From JBEBSD01 sp040394475 (GTDB lineage Bacteria > Bacteroidota > Bacteroidia > Cytophagales > Spirosomataceae): a DNA stretch of 54,303 nucleotides. Positions 35,301-43,914 of the stretch are shown here, piece by piece; positions within the stretch are counted from its first letter, which is position 1, and every line of letters begins with the position of its first letter. Below the pieces are notes generated by a model. It had not been told where the DNA came from. It saw nothing but the letters and a program-made list of their open reading frames with translations, and ran no database searches. A program made the position numbers and the translations under genes. The stretch covers positions 1 to 54,303 of the forward strand of contig JBEBSD010000042.1 of the NCBI GenBank assembly GCA_040394475.1. The letters run 5' to 3'.

Positions 35301-36935
35301 GACTGGATAGGCCGGACGCGCCATTCCACTCCCGGCGTGGGCTTAATTTCACCGCCGCCACACCATGATATTTACTCTATTGAGGATCTGGCACAGCTGA
35401 TCTATGACCTTAAAAATGCCAATGAACAGGCGCGGATCAGCGTAAAGCTGGTTTCTGAAGCCGGTGTGGGAACCATCGCTGCAGGGGTAGCCAAAGCACA
35501 TGCCGATCATATCCTGATATCCGGGTACGACGGCGGAACAGGCGCTTCGCCGCTGAGCTCCATCCGGCATGCCGGTTTACCCTGGGAGCTGGGATTGGCG
35601 GAAGCCCATCAGACCCTGGTGAAAAATAAGCTCCGGGGCCGGGTGACCCTCCAGGCCGATGGTCAGCTTCGCACCGGGCGGGACCTGGCCATAGCCGCCC
35701 TTCTGGGAGCCGAAGAATGGGGTGTTGCCACTGCTGCCCTGGTGGCTGCCGGCTGTATCATGATGCGCAAATGCCATCTGAATACCTGCCCCGTGGGCGT
35801 GGCTACCCAACGCAAAGAATTGCGCGCCCTGTTTACGGGAAAACCGGAACACGTGGTCAATATGTTTACGTTTATGGCCATGGAGCTCCGCGAAATCATG
35901 GCGCAGCTGGGCTTCCGTTCTGTCAACGAAATGGTAGGCCAGGTACAGTACCTCGAGTTTAAAAATGACCTGAAACACTGGAAACATAAAAACCTCAACT
36001 TTGACGCCATCCTCTACAAAGAAGCGATGGGTATTGATGTCGCGCAGTTTAAACAGGAAGAGCAGGATCATGGCATCCAGCGGGTGCTCGACCGGAAGCT
36101 GATCGGGCTGGCGCAGCCTGCCTTGCTGCGTAAGGAAGAGGTTTACGGAGAATTCCCTATTGAAAACCTGAACCGTTCGGTTGGAAATATGCTTTCCCAC
36201 GAAATTTCGAAAGCACACGGAGGCGCCGGTTTGCCGAAGGGAATGATCCATTTTAAATTCCGCGGTACGGCAGGACAAAGTTTCGGCGCTTTTAATACGT
36301 CCGGGCTGCGTCTCGAGCTGGAAGGCGATGCCAATGATTATTTCGGAAAAGGATTATGCGGCGCCGAATTGATTGCCTACCCTGACCGGGATGCCAAGTT
36401 CGCGCCGGAAGAAAATATTATCATCGGAAATGTGGCCTTTTATGGGGCGACATCCGGACAAGCGTATATCCGGGGAACTGCAGGAGAGCGTTTCTGCGTC
36501 CGGAACTCGGGTGCGCAGGTGGTGGTAGAGGGTGTAGGAGATCACGGATTGGAGTACATGACGGGCGGGATCGCCGTAATCCTGGGGGAAACAGGCCGTA
36601 ATTTTGCGGCCGGTATGTCGGGCGGAGTAGCCTATGTCCTGGATAAAAACGGTGATTTTACGCAAAACGTCAATACCGAAATGGTGGACCTCCTGCCGCT
36701 TAACGAGGAAGACGAGGACATTTTGAAGGCGTTCATCGAAAAGCACTTCCAGTATACCACCAGCAACGTTGCTTTCGCGGTTTTACAGAACTGGGAAAAC
36801 AGCAGAGGACGTTTTGTGAAGGTGCTCCCGCGTGATTTTAAAGCCGCCCTGGAAAGCCGGAATATTTCGCTGTCGCAGCAAATCAACGATAAAAATACAG
36901 TGTATAAAGACATTGTCGTGGATGTTCTTCATTGA
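32358..36935 (+). CDS. gltB: Glutamate synthase (NADPH) large subunit
   Basis: A 1525-residue subunit that moves the glutamine amide to 2-oxoglutarate, giving two glutamates. The N-terminal class II amidotransferase begins after a short propeptide, with likely catalytic Cys21 in HDACGIGF. A central linking domain and the FMN-binding synthase barrel (about 800-1200, with KPGEGGQLPGHKVDDWIGRT) follow. The 3Fe-4S cluster ligands are Cys1133, Cys1139 and Cys1144 (CIMMRKCHLNTCPVG). The C-terminal GxGxG beta-helix (about 1260-1470) is present. Length is normal. gltD follows after 61 bases, so the two form the usual operon. Confidence 0.96.
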   Translation: MSVEQLNHRGLYRPEFEHDACGIGFRAHMKGHKSHQIVADAIHMLERMDHRGACGCDPNTGDGAGILIQIPHEFFVEECTRLGFQLPAAGEYGVGMIFFPREERVREESRNILNRKIKALGMTLLGYRKVPTLNDSLGEGSLSVEPYVEQVFIKKPPLLEDDLDFERKLYVLKQASVRLINETVKGARDSFYLPTLSSRTIVYKGQLTTEQLKYYFPDLENESVVSALAVVHSRFSTNTFPSWKLAQPFRYIAHNGEINTVKGNVNWIRAGEKSFQSDYFSKEEMDMILPICDKDQSDSANLDNAIELLYLTGRSLPHVMMMLIPEAWDGNEQMDPARKAFYEYHSAIMEPWDGPASISFTDGKIVGATLDRNGLRPSRYWVLNDDTIIMASETGVLENVDQSKVLLKGRLQPGRMFVVDMEEGRIIPDEELKSAICSRQPYHEWLTENKLKVEDLDHPIRMYRNYDDRSLLKRQIAFGFSSEDLRMILAPMAQSGVEAIGSMGTDVPLAILSDQSQHLSNYFKQLFAQVTNPPIDSIRERAIMSLISFVGGGENLLEEGPKHCRQIEIPHPVLTISEFDKLRFVDKSHFQAKTINTYFRSDEGGKGLARALERICRYAEDAIEDDFEILILSDRAIDSNHAPIPSLLATAAVHHHLIRNGLRGKVGLLVETGDAWETHHFATLIGYGASGVCPYMAFETISHMNRKGMIEGTFADDKLHYNYIKAVNKELLKIFSKMGISTLQSYQGAQIFECLGLNKEVIDQYFTGTISRIGGLGLNEIAREILVRHKVAYPEKTGLNQKLEVGGFYQWKQRGEVHIFNPQTVHLLQHSTQTNDYGLFRKYSKLIDDQTQKALTLRGLLRFRKGAPVPLEEVEPIESIFKRFATGAMSFGSISWEAHTTLAIAMNRIGGKSNSGEGGEDELRYTPKANGDNLNSAIKQVASGRFGVTSYYLANARELQIKMAQGAKPGEGGQLPGHKVDDWIGRTRHSTPGVGLISPPPHHDIYSIEDLAQLIYDLKNANEQARISVKLVSEAGVGTIAAGVAKAHADHILISGYDGGTGASPLSSIRHAGLPWELGLAEAHQTLVKNKLRGRVTLQADGQLRTGRDLAIAALLGAEEWGVATAALVAAGCIMMRKCHLNTCPVGVATQRKELRALFTGKPEHVVNMFTFMAMELREIMAQLGFRSVNEMVGQVQYLEFKNDLKHWKHKNLNFDAILYKEAMGIDVAQFKQEEQDHGIQRVLDRKLIGLAQPALLRKEEVYGEFPIENLNRSVGNMLSHEISKAHGGAGLPKGMIHFKFRGTAGQSFGAFNTSGLRLELEGDANDYFGKGLCGAELIAYPDRDAKFAPEENIIIGNVAFYGATSGQAYIRGTAGERFCVRNSGAQVVVEGVGDHGLEYMTGGIAVILGETGRNFAAGMSGGVAYVLDKNGDFTQNVNTEMVDLLPLNEEDEDILKAFIEKHFQYTTSNVAFAVLQNWENSRGRFVKVLPRDFKAALESRNISLSQQINDKNTVYKDIVVDVLH

Positions 36936-36996
36936 TCACCGGCTGTCTGTGACTGTTTAAAGTAGGTGTTAGTCATTCCAACCAAGAATTAAAAAT

Positions 36997-38508
36997 ATGG
37001 GAAAACCAACTGGTTTTTTAGAGTTTGATCGGGAATTACCCAAAAAGAGAAGTGTTGCCGAACGGGTAAAAGATTACCGGGAGATAGAACCCATTCCAAC
37101 AACTGAACAGTCTGTCACCCAGGCTGCACGGTGTATGGACTGCGGCATCCCGTTCTGTCACAACGGGTGTCCGCTGGGCAATATCATACCGGAGTTCAAC
37201 GATGCGGTGTACGAAGAAAACTGGGCGTTGGCCTATGAATTATTGGCTTCTACCAACAATTTCCCCGAGTTTACCGGAAGAATCTGCCCGGCGCCCTGTG
37301 AGACTTCCTGTGTATTGGGAATCAACAAGCCCCCGGTAGCGATTGAACTGATTGAAAAAGCAATCATTGAAAAGGCGTACGAGCTGGGACTGGTGCAGCC
37401 CAAAATACCCGCTAAGAGAACGGGTAGAAAAGTGGCCGTGGTAGGATCCGGCCCCGCCGGACTGGCCGCGGCTGCACAGCTTAACCAGGCGGGACATACC
37501 GTCACGTTATTCGAACGGGCCGACCGGATCGGTGGGCTGTTGCGGTACGGCATTCCTGATTTTAAACTTGATAAAAGTGTTATCGACCGTCGTATTGCGG
37601 TTATGGAAGCAGAAGGCGTGCAATTCCGTACAGGGGTTCACATTGGTGTGGACCTTACGGCCGACGACCTGCTTGCTGATATGGATGCCGTAGTCCTGAC
37701 CATGGGCTCGACCGTGCCCCGGGATTTAAAAATTCCCGGCAGGAACCTGAAAGGGATCTATCCTGCGATGGAATTTCTCAGCCAGCAAAATAAAAGAGTA
37801 GCCGGAGTTGAGCTGACGCATGACCACCGGGGTATTGCATACGCCAACGGGGAGATCCTGGCAACGCGTAAAAATGTGTTTGTCATAGGCGGCGGTGATA
37901 CGGGTTCCGATTGTGTCGGTACTTCCAACCGGCACGGTGCTGCCTCCATTACCCAGATTGAGTTGCTGCCCATGCCTCCGGCAGCGCGTGATGCCAGTAC
38001 CCCATGGCCGAACTGGCCGATGATGCTCCGTACGTCGACGTCTCATGAGGAGGGTTGTGAAAGGGAGTGGTCGATCCATACCAAAGCCTTTATAGGAGAT
38101 GAAAACGGTCATCTCAAAGCGCTGCAGATTGTAAAGCTGGATTGGCAGAATGACCCGGAAACAGGTCGGATGAGCATGCAGGAAATAGCGGGATCGGAGC
38201 TTGAAATTCCATGCGAGCTGGCCTTGCTGGCAGCAGGCTTTCTGCACCCGCAGCAAGAGGGGGTCATCGGACAACTGGGTCTTGAAGTAGATGAAAGGGG
38301 CAATATCCGCGCTAACGACTACCAGAGTGTCAGCAATGAAAAGGTATTTGCTGCCGGAGATTGCCGCCGGGGACAGTCGCTGGTGGTTTGGGCCATCAGT
38401 GAGGGTCGGGAGGCAGCCAGGGCTGTAGATAAATACCTGATGGGTGAATCGCTGCTGGAAGCGAAAGCGCTTTCCATGCTGACTCCGGCATTCGCCGAAG
38501 TTTCCTGA
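36997..38508 (+). CDS. gltD: Glutamate synthase (NADPH) small subunit
   Basis: A 503-residue flavoprotein that passes electrons from NADPH to GltB. The N-terminal cysteines for two 4Fe-4S clusters are seen at 46, 49, 54 and 58 (CMDCGIPFCHNGC) and at 97, 101 and 105 (CPAPCETSC). The FAD-binding motif is VVGSGPAGLAAAAQL (about 149-163) and the NADPH-binding motif is GGGDTGSDC (298-306). GDCRRGQSLVVWAISEGR near the end is the usual FAD-contact region. Length is normal. A long inverted repeat begins two bases after the stop. Confidence 0.96.
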   Translation: MGKPTGFLEFDRELPKKRSVAERVKDYREIEPIPTTEQSVTQAARCMDCGIPFCHNGCPLGNIIPEFNDAVYEENWALAYELLASTNNFPEFTGRICPAPCETSCVLGINKPPVAIELIEKAIIEKAYELGLVQPKIPAKRTGRKVAVVGSGPAGLAAAAQLNQAGHTVTLFERADRIGGLLRYGIPDFKLDKSVIDRRIAVMEAEGVQFRTGVHIGVDLTADDLLADMDAVVLTMGSTVPRDLKIPGRNLKGIYPAMEFLSQQNKRVAGVELTHDHRGIAYANGEILATRKNVFVIGGGDTGSDCVGTSNRHGAASITQIELLPMPPAARDASTPWPNWPMMLRTSTSHEEGCEREWSIHTKAFIGDENGHLKALQIVKLDWQNDPETGRMSMQEIAGSELEIPCELALLAAGFLHPQQEGVIGQLGLEVDERGNIRANDYQSVSNEKVFAAGDCRRGQSLVVWAISEGREAARAVDKYLMGESLLEAKALSMLTPAFAEVS

Positions 38509-38510
38509 TC

Positions 38511-38574
38511 GCCCTTCGACAAGCTCAGGGTGACCCCGTTTGTTAGTTCGTCACCCTGAGGCTCGTCGAAGGGC
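38511..38574. repeat. Long inverted repeat after gltD
   Basis: The left arm (38511-38534, starting GCCCTTCGACAAGC) is nearly the exact reverse complement of the right arm (38550-38574, ending TCGTCGAAGGGC), with one extra base and one substitution, around a 15-base loop. A degenerate, same-orientation partial copy lies at 38596-38621. It can act as a transcription end or mRNA-stabilising structure for gltBD. It has no coding content and belongs to a widely seen type of dispersed palindrome. Confidence 0.8.
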
Positions 38575-38595
38575 ACGATTGCTGTGATGCAACCA

Positions 38596-38621
38596 TGCTT
38601 CGACGACGAGCTCAAGATGAC
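38596..38621. repeat. Degenerate partial copy of the gltD-distal repeat
   Basis: TGCTTCGACGACGAGC and the following TCAAGATGAC resemble the left arm of the repeat at 38511-38534, with a few changes. It overlaps no gene. Confidence 0.5.
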
Positions 38622-38667
38622 GACACCCACGTGGCCCTTCCTGGTGAGCAGGCCGGACCAGGCAGTG

Positions 38668-39222
38668 CTAGTTCAGCTTAACTACCTTTGCTTCGTCAAG
38701 GCCAAAGGTCCTGGCGACTTCTTCATAGTTATTAAAATCAACCGTTGCTTTCCGTGCACTTACGTAATCGCCCGGAATGATAACGATTCGGAAATACTGG
38801 TTTTGGGTCCATTCGGCTCCAAGGGAAGCAAAGTCGACATTCCCGTCCAGGAAAATGGATACGTCAAAAAAAGTATGATCAAAATTGTACTGCAGAATCC
38901 CGGAGCCCATTGTCCGGATCTGTGGTAAAGGCTGCCAGAGAATCGCCGGATCCTGACCGGAGATAGGTACTTGTCCGGAGGCACGGTAAATCAATACGGC
39001 ATCCGATTCCAGTACCTCGACCGAATTCGGGAAGTCATATCCGATGCTGTAGTCATTGGCGGCAGTAAAATTTCCATTGCCTTCAAAAATCATGGCAATT
39101 AAGCCGTCGGCGCCGGGAACGCCTTCAGGCCCCTGGGGACCAACCGGACCTTCCGAACCGCAACTTTGTAAAATCCCTGCAGCTCCACAGATAAACAGGG
39201 CAAAAACGATGTATTTTTTCAT
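38668..39222 (-). CDS. Lipoprotein with short collagen-like repeat
   Basis: A 184-residue protein, MKKYIVFALFICGAAGILQS then CGSEGP: a signal peptide followed by the lipid-attachment Cys. Directly after it come five Gly-X-Y triplets (GPVGPQGPEGVPGADG), a short collagen-like spacer, then a beta-rich domain of about 150 residues with several aromatic residues. I do not recognise the domain beyond a general resemblance to small secreted Bacteroidota lipoproteins of this layout. The frame is open upstream to 39282, but the ATG at 39222 gives a proper signal peptide. It has no partner genes in the neighbourhood, and surface or periplasmic location is inferred. Confidence 0.8.
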   Translation of the reverse strand: MKKYIVFALFICGAAGILQSCGSEGPVGPQGPEGVPGADGLIAMIFEGNGNFTAANDYSIGYDFPNSVEVLESDAVLIYRASGQVPISGQDPAILWQPLPQIRTMGSGILQYNFDHTFFDVSIFLDGNVDFASLGAEWTQNQYFRIVIIPGDYVSARKATVDFNNYEEVARTFGLDEAKVVKLN

Positions 39223-39412
39223 GACTTTCCGCGTTAAGTTTATGTTCTGAAATTTAAAAATGATACTGGTTAGATAATGCATGATACGTTAAGTTTAACC
39301 TGGTTTCGACTGAATTAGTATACAGCGCACAATATTAGTAAATGTTAACAAACAAAACTGAGCGATACAGCACACACCGTCCCGGGCCTCCACGCAGTGT
39401 ACGCACCTGTTT

Positions 39413-41563
39413 TCAAAATAAATACCGCTCGCACGCCCGCGCATTCAGTTCCACCAGGTAGTGTTTCGAAGAAGGGACGATCCGGACGATAGCTGCGGCC
39501 GGGACAAGCGTCCGGATCAATGACAAATCATCGGCCAGCAGATAATCATAGCAGAAAGGCTTCCGGGCGTTTGGCAGCTGCATAAATTCCTTCTTGAAAT
39601 AAATATAGTCCATAAAAGTCGGTTTCCGGGTTTCATCCGTAATTACTTTCCAAAAATGATAAAACCCGTGCTGTTCTTCAAATAAAATCCCGATCCGGAG
39701 GGAATCCCCCTTTAAGGCGGCGATCAAGGGAAATATGCTTTCGTAATCATCCGGATGGCTGAGAAAATAAGCCTTGGAACGGTTCATGGTCAGAATCGTT
39801 TCCTTATCATCGTCGTAATAGCCCGATTGATCCAGGAGAGCAAATGCCTGAAGGCGTTCCGTACGGGAAAGACCGGGGCGCACGGGAAAACAGCTTTCCT
39901 GCGGGTTCGAAAAATCATAATACGTTTTCAAAGCGCTTTCAAAGGCTGCTGTTTGTTCCGGAGTGTCTGCACAGATCGCTACCGGGATATGTCCCAGTAT
40001 TTTTTTTGTAGTATAGGGAAGCGTCAGGAGCGGCTTATTCGGATTGCCGAATACGAAAACCGCAGCCAGCAGCAACAGCGGGACGGCCAGCCCGTTAATT
40101 GGCAGGCGGCTAACCCGGCAGTAGCCATAGGCGATTGCTACCGCTCCCATGGCAAATAATGGCATATGGGTACGGGTACTCCATAACTGGAATTTCAGCA
40201 GGGTGCAGAAAATTACAAAGCCTATGATAGCCAATCCCCAGAAAACCTTGATTCTATGATGCCCTCTCGTCCCTAGGAGCACCACCGTGGCTAATCCCAT
40301 GAGCAGGAAATGCAGGGTATTCGGGACCATATCTTCCTGAATGGAGAAACGAACCGAAAAGGGATCCAACCGCAGGGCAAGATCATCCATATCCACTCCC
40401 AGGGCCTCATGAAGCTTCCGAATACCGGCGGCCATCGCCTGGTTGTACCCGTTGTGAGGCAGTCCCAGGTGAAGGCCGGAATTTTTCACGATTCCGGACA
40501 ACGTATAGGTGATGCCATACTTGTCGACGGGTATTTTCTCCGAAAAAAAACGCGATGTTACCGGAGGACTCAGCAAGTTCCCGAAAAGTTCGTAGTTCCT
40601 GGCACAAAAGGGTGCAAATATGCCGGTAAAAAAGAGGAGCGCAAGTATAAGGACCTTGCTCCCGTACCCCCAGCCATACTGCCGGAGAATCCGGATGGCA
40701 AAATAAAGTGTAAAGGGAAAAGCAAACAGCAGTGTGGAGTATTTGGTAAAGGCAGCCAGCACGAGCGACAGCAGAAACAACCCTAACGTCAGCCCGGTGC
40801 GGCGCGTCAGCAATTCATAGCCGAAATAAAGATAGGCGATAAAGAAAAAGCAGGCTACATAATCGACCTGAGTAGACGTGCTTTCGAAGATCCCGATGGG
40901 CAAGGTGAGCATCAGTACGGTAGCCAGCAGCTGGCCATTCCGTTGCAAGCCAAATTGCTTCGCAAGCAGCCCCACCCCTGCCAGCGACCCCAGGAAAGCC
41001 ATAAACTGCACAATACCCACCAGCCGGTCGCTGCCCGTCAGCAGGTAGCAGGTCAGGGTCAGGTATTCGGCGAATACATTCAGGTACAGCTGCTGGATAT
41101 GCTGTGTCGGAAAATAGTCCAGGTTCCCGTAAGCCGTCCAGAAAAGCAAACGGTTTAAATGGTAGTGATGAGAATCATAATTGTTGGGAGCCACCAGAAC
41201 CGCCTGGAAAAAAAGGGGCACGATCAGCAGGAGCCCGGTAAACAGCAGCAACAGCCGATGCGACCTTTCAAGCCGTAAGCCGTCCGCAAGGGCACGGAAA
41301 CGCATTCGAAAGCGGTCAAAACGCGCATAGGTAATCCCTCCCATTACCAGCAGAAGCCCGCTCCAGAACCCGGTAGCCGTCGCAGGCCGGATCGCATTCC
41401 AGCCGGAAAATCCCTCTGCATACACCCAGGCAGCCACGGCCAGTATGACCAATGTTTGCAGGAGGCTTTTACGGACTTCGGTGAACGCTTCTTTCCCGGG
41501 ATTTTCCGGCAGTAAATTCCCGAAAAGCAGTACCGCCACCATCAATACCAACAGTATCGCCAT
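39413..41563 (-). CDS. Membrane glycosyltransferase-like protein (GT39/ArnT-like)
   Basis: A 716-residue protein with about 12 hydrophobic segments in the first ~520 residues, then a ~200-residue periplasmic-looking C-terminal region. APNNYDSHHYHLNRLLFW (about 125-142) resembles the first periplasmic loop of GT-C family glycosyltransferases (PMT/ArnT/GT39 type), where an acidic residue, here Asp130, is catalytic. Such enzymes transfer a sugar from a polyprenyl-phosphate donor to a protein or lipid. The acceptor is unknown. The C-terminal part has no clear domain. The nearest named neighbour is NAD synthetase, with no functional link evident, so the role remains open. Confidence 0.7.
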   Translation of the reverse strand: MAILLVLMVAVLLFGNLLPENPGKEAFTEVRKSLLQTLVILAVAAWVYAEGFSGWNAIRPATATGFWSGLLLVMGGITYARFDRFRMRFRALADGLRLERSHRLLLLFTGLLLIVPLFFQAVLVAPNNYDSHHYHLNRLLFWTAYGNLDYFPTQHIQQLYLNVFAEYLTLTCYLLTGSDRLVGIVQFMAFLGSLAGVGLLAKQFGLQRNGQLLATVLMLTLPIGIFESTSTQVDYVACFFFIAYLYFGYELLTRRTGLTLGLFLLSLVLAAFTKYSTLLFAFPFTLYFAIRILRQYGWGYGSKVLILALLFFTGIFAPFCARNYELFGNLLSPPVTSRFFSEKIPVDKYGITYTLSGIVKNSGLHLGLPHNGYNQAMAAGIRKLHEALGVDMDDLALRLDPFSVRFSIQEDMVPNTLHFLLMGLATVVLLGTRGHHRIKVFWGLAIIGFVIFCTLLKFQLWSTRTHMPLFAMGAVAIAYGYCRVSRLPINGLAVPLLLLAAVFVFGNPNKPLLTLPYTTKKILGHIPVAICADTPEQTAAFESALKTYYDFSNPQESCFPVRPGLSRTERLQAFALLDQSGYYDDDKETILTMNRSKAYFLSHPDDYESIFPLIAALKGDSLRIGILFEEQHGFYHFWKVITDETRKPTFMDYIYFKKEFMQLPNARKPFCYDYLLADDLSLIRTLVPAAAIVRIVPSSKHYLVELNARACERYLF

Positions 41564-41622
41564 AGAGGAGTTGAGGAGTTAAGGTTATATATCAAGAGAC
41601 TCCGGTACGCGTAACGTGTAGA

Positions 41623-43665
41623 CTAAAAACCAATGCCTGCGTGCCTGCGTTTTTTTGGGTTTCCATGAACATGGTGGTGCAATTCCTGTAATTCTTTTTT
41701 GAAACCGCCGGAAAGAATCGGAAAACGGCACCAGCTTCTCGGGTTGAGGTTATGGTCGTCCAGGTGAAAAGAAGGTGCATACCGCTCCCGTTTCCACTGA
41801 TTTCGGCTCCATAGTGTAAAAAAAAGCTCCGTCCAATGCACCAACTGTTCTGTTGATTGGTCTTTATAAGTGGCCGACAGTTCTTCGTAGCAGTCGACCG
41901 GTGTTTTTTTATCCCGGATGGCAGCGTTTTCCAAACTGTTCAGTACATCGTAAGGCATCAGGTCGTCCTCATCCGTCTGCCGCCGGCTCTGCGGCCGTAA
42001 TTCTGCCGTGGGCTGCAGTTGATTGACTTGTTTCAGGCCTTCTATGCGAATATGTTTTCCTTTCACCTCACACCCGACCGTTTCCAGCCACAAGAGCCAT
42101 TTCCGGAGCCAGTACTTATCAATACCTGCTATCGGGCTGATGCTTCCTGCGGTGTCCCCATCCATGGTGGCATACCCTACTGCTACTTCCGAGCGGTTGG
42201 AAGTGGCCAACAGGAGATTCCCCGAAATGTTGGCCAGCATCCATGCGCCGGGTGCACGGACGCGCGCCTGGATATTCTGCAAAGCGACGTCATCCGTTTC
42301 CCAGGTCAGTTTCCGCTGCAATTGCGCCTCGATTAACCCGCTGTAGCTTGCCACCAGTGGATCGATGTCCACCTCGTAAAAAGTAGCGCCGATAGCCGCC
42401 GCCAGCGATTGCGCCGAATCGAGGGTATCCGTGGAACTGTTGCGGGTTCCCTGGTAAATGGTTTGAATTAACGCTCCGGCCAGTTCTCCGATGGTTGTCT
42501 TCTCCCGTAGTGCGGGGATGTAATCCAGTTTATCCTTCAACCGTTCCAGGCCGATACTCTCATCCGCCAGCCTGATCATCAGTCCGGCGAGCGCCGTGCA
42601 GGCACAGGAATCCGCCCCTCCCGAAAGGGAAATGGTAAATCCCCGGGAGCGGCTTTTCCGCAGGTAATCAAACAATGCCAAGCTGACCGCCCGGGCAAAT
42701 TCCTCCTCTTTCAGGAATCCGCCGGTCTCGAAAGCTTCCTGGACCGCCCGCTGGCCCGGCAGCGGCGGCAACGCCGGAAAGTCGAAATGGGCACTCACTT
42801 TCCAGTTCTTTTCCCCCTGAATGACAGCGCTGCTTTGCACCTGCTGCAGACGGGACAATCCGGTATCGATGGTAGCCGGTACGATGAAGTAGTCTTCATA
42901 GCTGAAGCGGGGACCGGAAGCCAGGAGATTGCCGGCAGCAGCCACCATCGCATCCCCATCATAAACGGCCTGGCCGGCTTCGTTCCCCAGCAGGTTGGTA
43001 TAAATATAGCTGCAGCTGAATGCGCGGGAACCTTCCACCACCAGCCGTTCCCGGGTTTCGAATTTATGAAAGGCGAAATGACTGGCGCTGGGGTTCAGGA
43101 TCAGGTCCGCTCCCCGGTCGTAATGACGCTTGCCAGGCCGGTCGGCCACCCAGGCATCTTCGCATATTTCAAAAGCCAGCCGGATCCTGCCCGATACCCG
43201 CGAGCCGAGTTCAAACACGATGTCTCCGATCGGATACGCAATTTCATGGATATAAATAGTTTCGACAACACCTTTGGGCCATGCATGAAACCACCGTTTC
43301 TCGTAATGCAATCCGTTGTTGGCCAGGTGCTGTTTACAGTAAAATCCGGCAATTTGTTTATTGACGATCAGGCAGGCAGCATTGTAGAGACGGTTTTGAA
43401 ACAGGACAGGCAGCCCCACCGAAACAACCATTCCAGAACAATGCCCGGCAATATGCAGCAGGCTTTCCTGAGCCTGTACCACCAGGTCACCGGCAAAAAA
43501 GTAATCTTCGCATCCATAACCGGAAACAGCAAGCTCGGGGAGGCATAAAATGCTCACCCCCTCGTTACGCGCAAGCCGGATTGCCTGAATAATATGATCC
43601 TGATTGGATTCCCAGGCCATCGGGGTTTGATTCACCACTCCGGCCGCAACTTTAATAGTGGGCAT
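41623..43665 (-). CDS. nadE: Glutamine-dependent NAD+ synthetase
   Basis: A 680-residue two-domain enzyme making NAD from deamido-NAD, ATP and glutamine. The N-terminal nitrilase-type glutaminase domain (about 1-300) has the triad Glu44 (CLPELAVSGYG), Lys111 (YCKQHLANN) and Cys168 (AFEICEDAW). The C-terminal synthetase domain starts near ~330 and contains the P-loop-like SLSGGADSCACTALAG that binds ATP. The frame is open to 43701, but ATG 43665 (MPTIKVAAGVVNQTP) matches the family start. The C-terminus ends in a basic His-rich tail. It is monocistronic here; the membrane protein follows 59 bases downstream. Confidence 0.95.
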   Translation of the reverse strand: MPTIKVAAGVVNQTPMAWESNQDHIIQAIRLARNEGVSILCLPELAVSGYGCEDYFFAGDLVVQAQESLLHIAGHCSGMVVSVGLPVLFQNRLYNAACLIVNKQIAGFYCKQHLANNGLHYEKRWFHAWPKGVVETIYIHEIAYPIGDIVFELGSRVSGRIRLAFEICEDAWVADRPGKRHYDRGADLILNPSASHFAFHKFETRERLVVEGSRAFSCSYIYTNLLGNEAGQAVYDGDAMVAAAGNLLASGPRFSYEDYFIVPATIDTGLSRLQQVQSSAVIQGEKNWKVSAHFDFPALPPLPGQRAVQEAFETGGFLKEEEFARAVSLALFDYLRKSRSRGFTISLSGGADSCACTALAGLMIRLADESIGLERLKDKLDYIPALREKTTIGELAGALIQTIYQGTRNSSTDTLDSAQSLAAAIGATFYEVDIDPLVASYSGLIEAQLQRKLTWETDDVALQNIQARVRAPGAWMLANISGNLLLATSNRSEVAVGYATMDGDTAGSISPIAGIDKYWLRKWLLWLETVGCEVKGKHIRIEGLKQVNQLQPTAELRPQSRRQTDEDDLMPYDVLNSLENAAIRDKKTPVDCYEELSATYKDQSTEQLVHWTELFFTLWSRNQWKRERYAPSFHLDDHNLNPRSWCRFPILSGGFKKELQELHHHVHGNPKKRRHAGIGF

Positions 43666-43914
43666 TTGACGGTATTGAAAATCTGTAAGAACCGGCTGCA
43701 ACTTAGTAAAAAAAGCGCTATTACCGCTTACGAAGCCCTATAAATGTTTGCCTGCGGGCTGAATACCGGGCGGTTAAGGATTCGTTTTCAGAGAGCTGGT
43801 GACCGGACCGGCGGGTGTGGTTCCTCTTAAATCAAAACTTTCCCACGGGATCGTTATAGCAGGAATCAAATAAACAGTAAATTTACCGGCATCATCGTAC
43901 CAAATTCTTAACCA

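Noticed and set aside
42787..43548. + strand ORF of 253 codons opposite nadE
   Set aside because: Antisense of a catalytic gene with the full Glu-Lys-Cys triad; no family.
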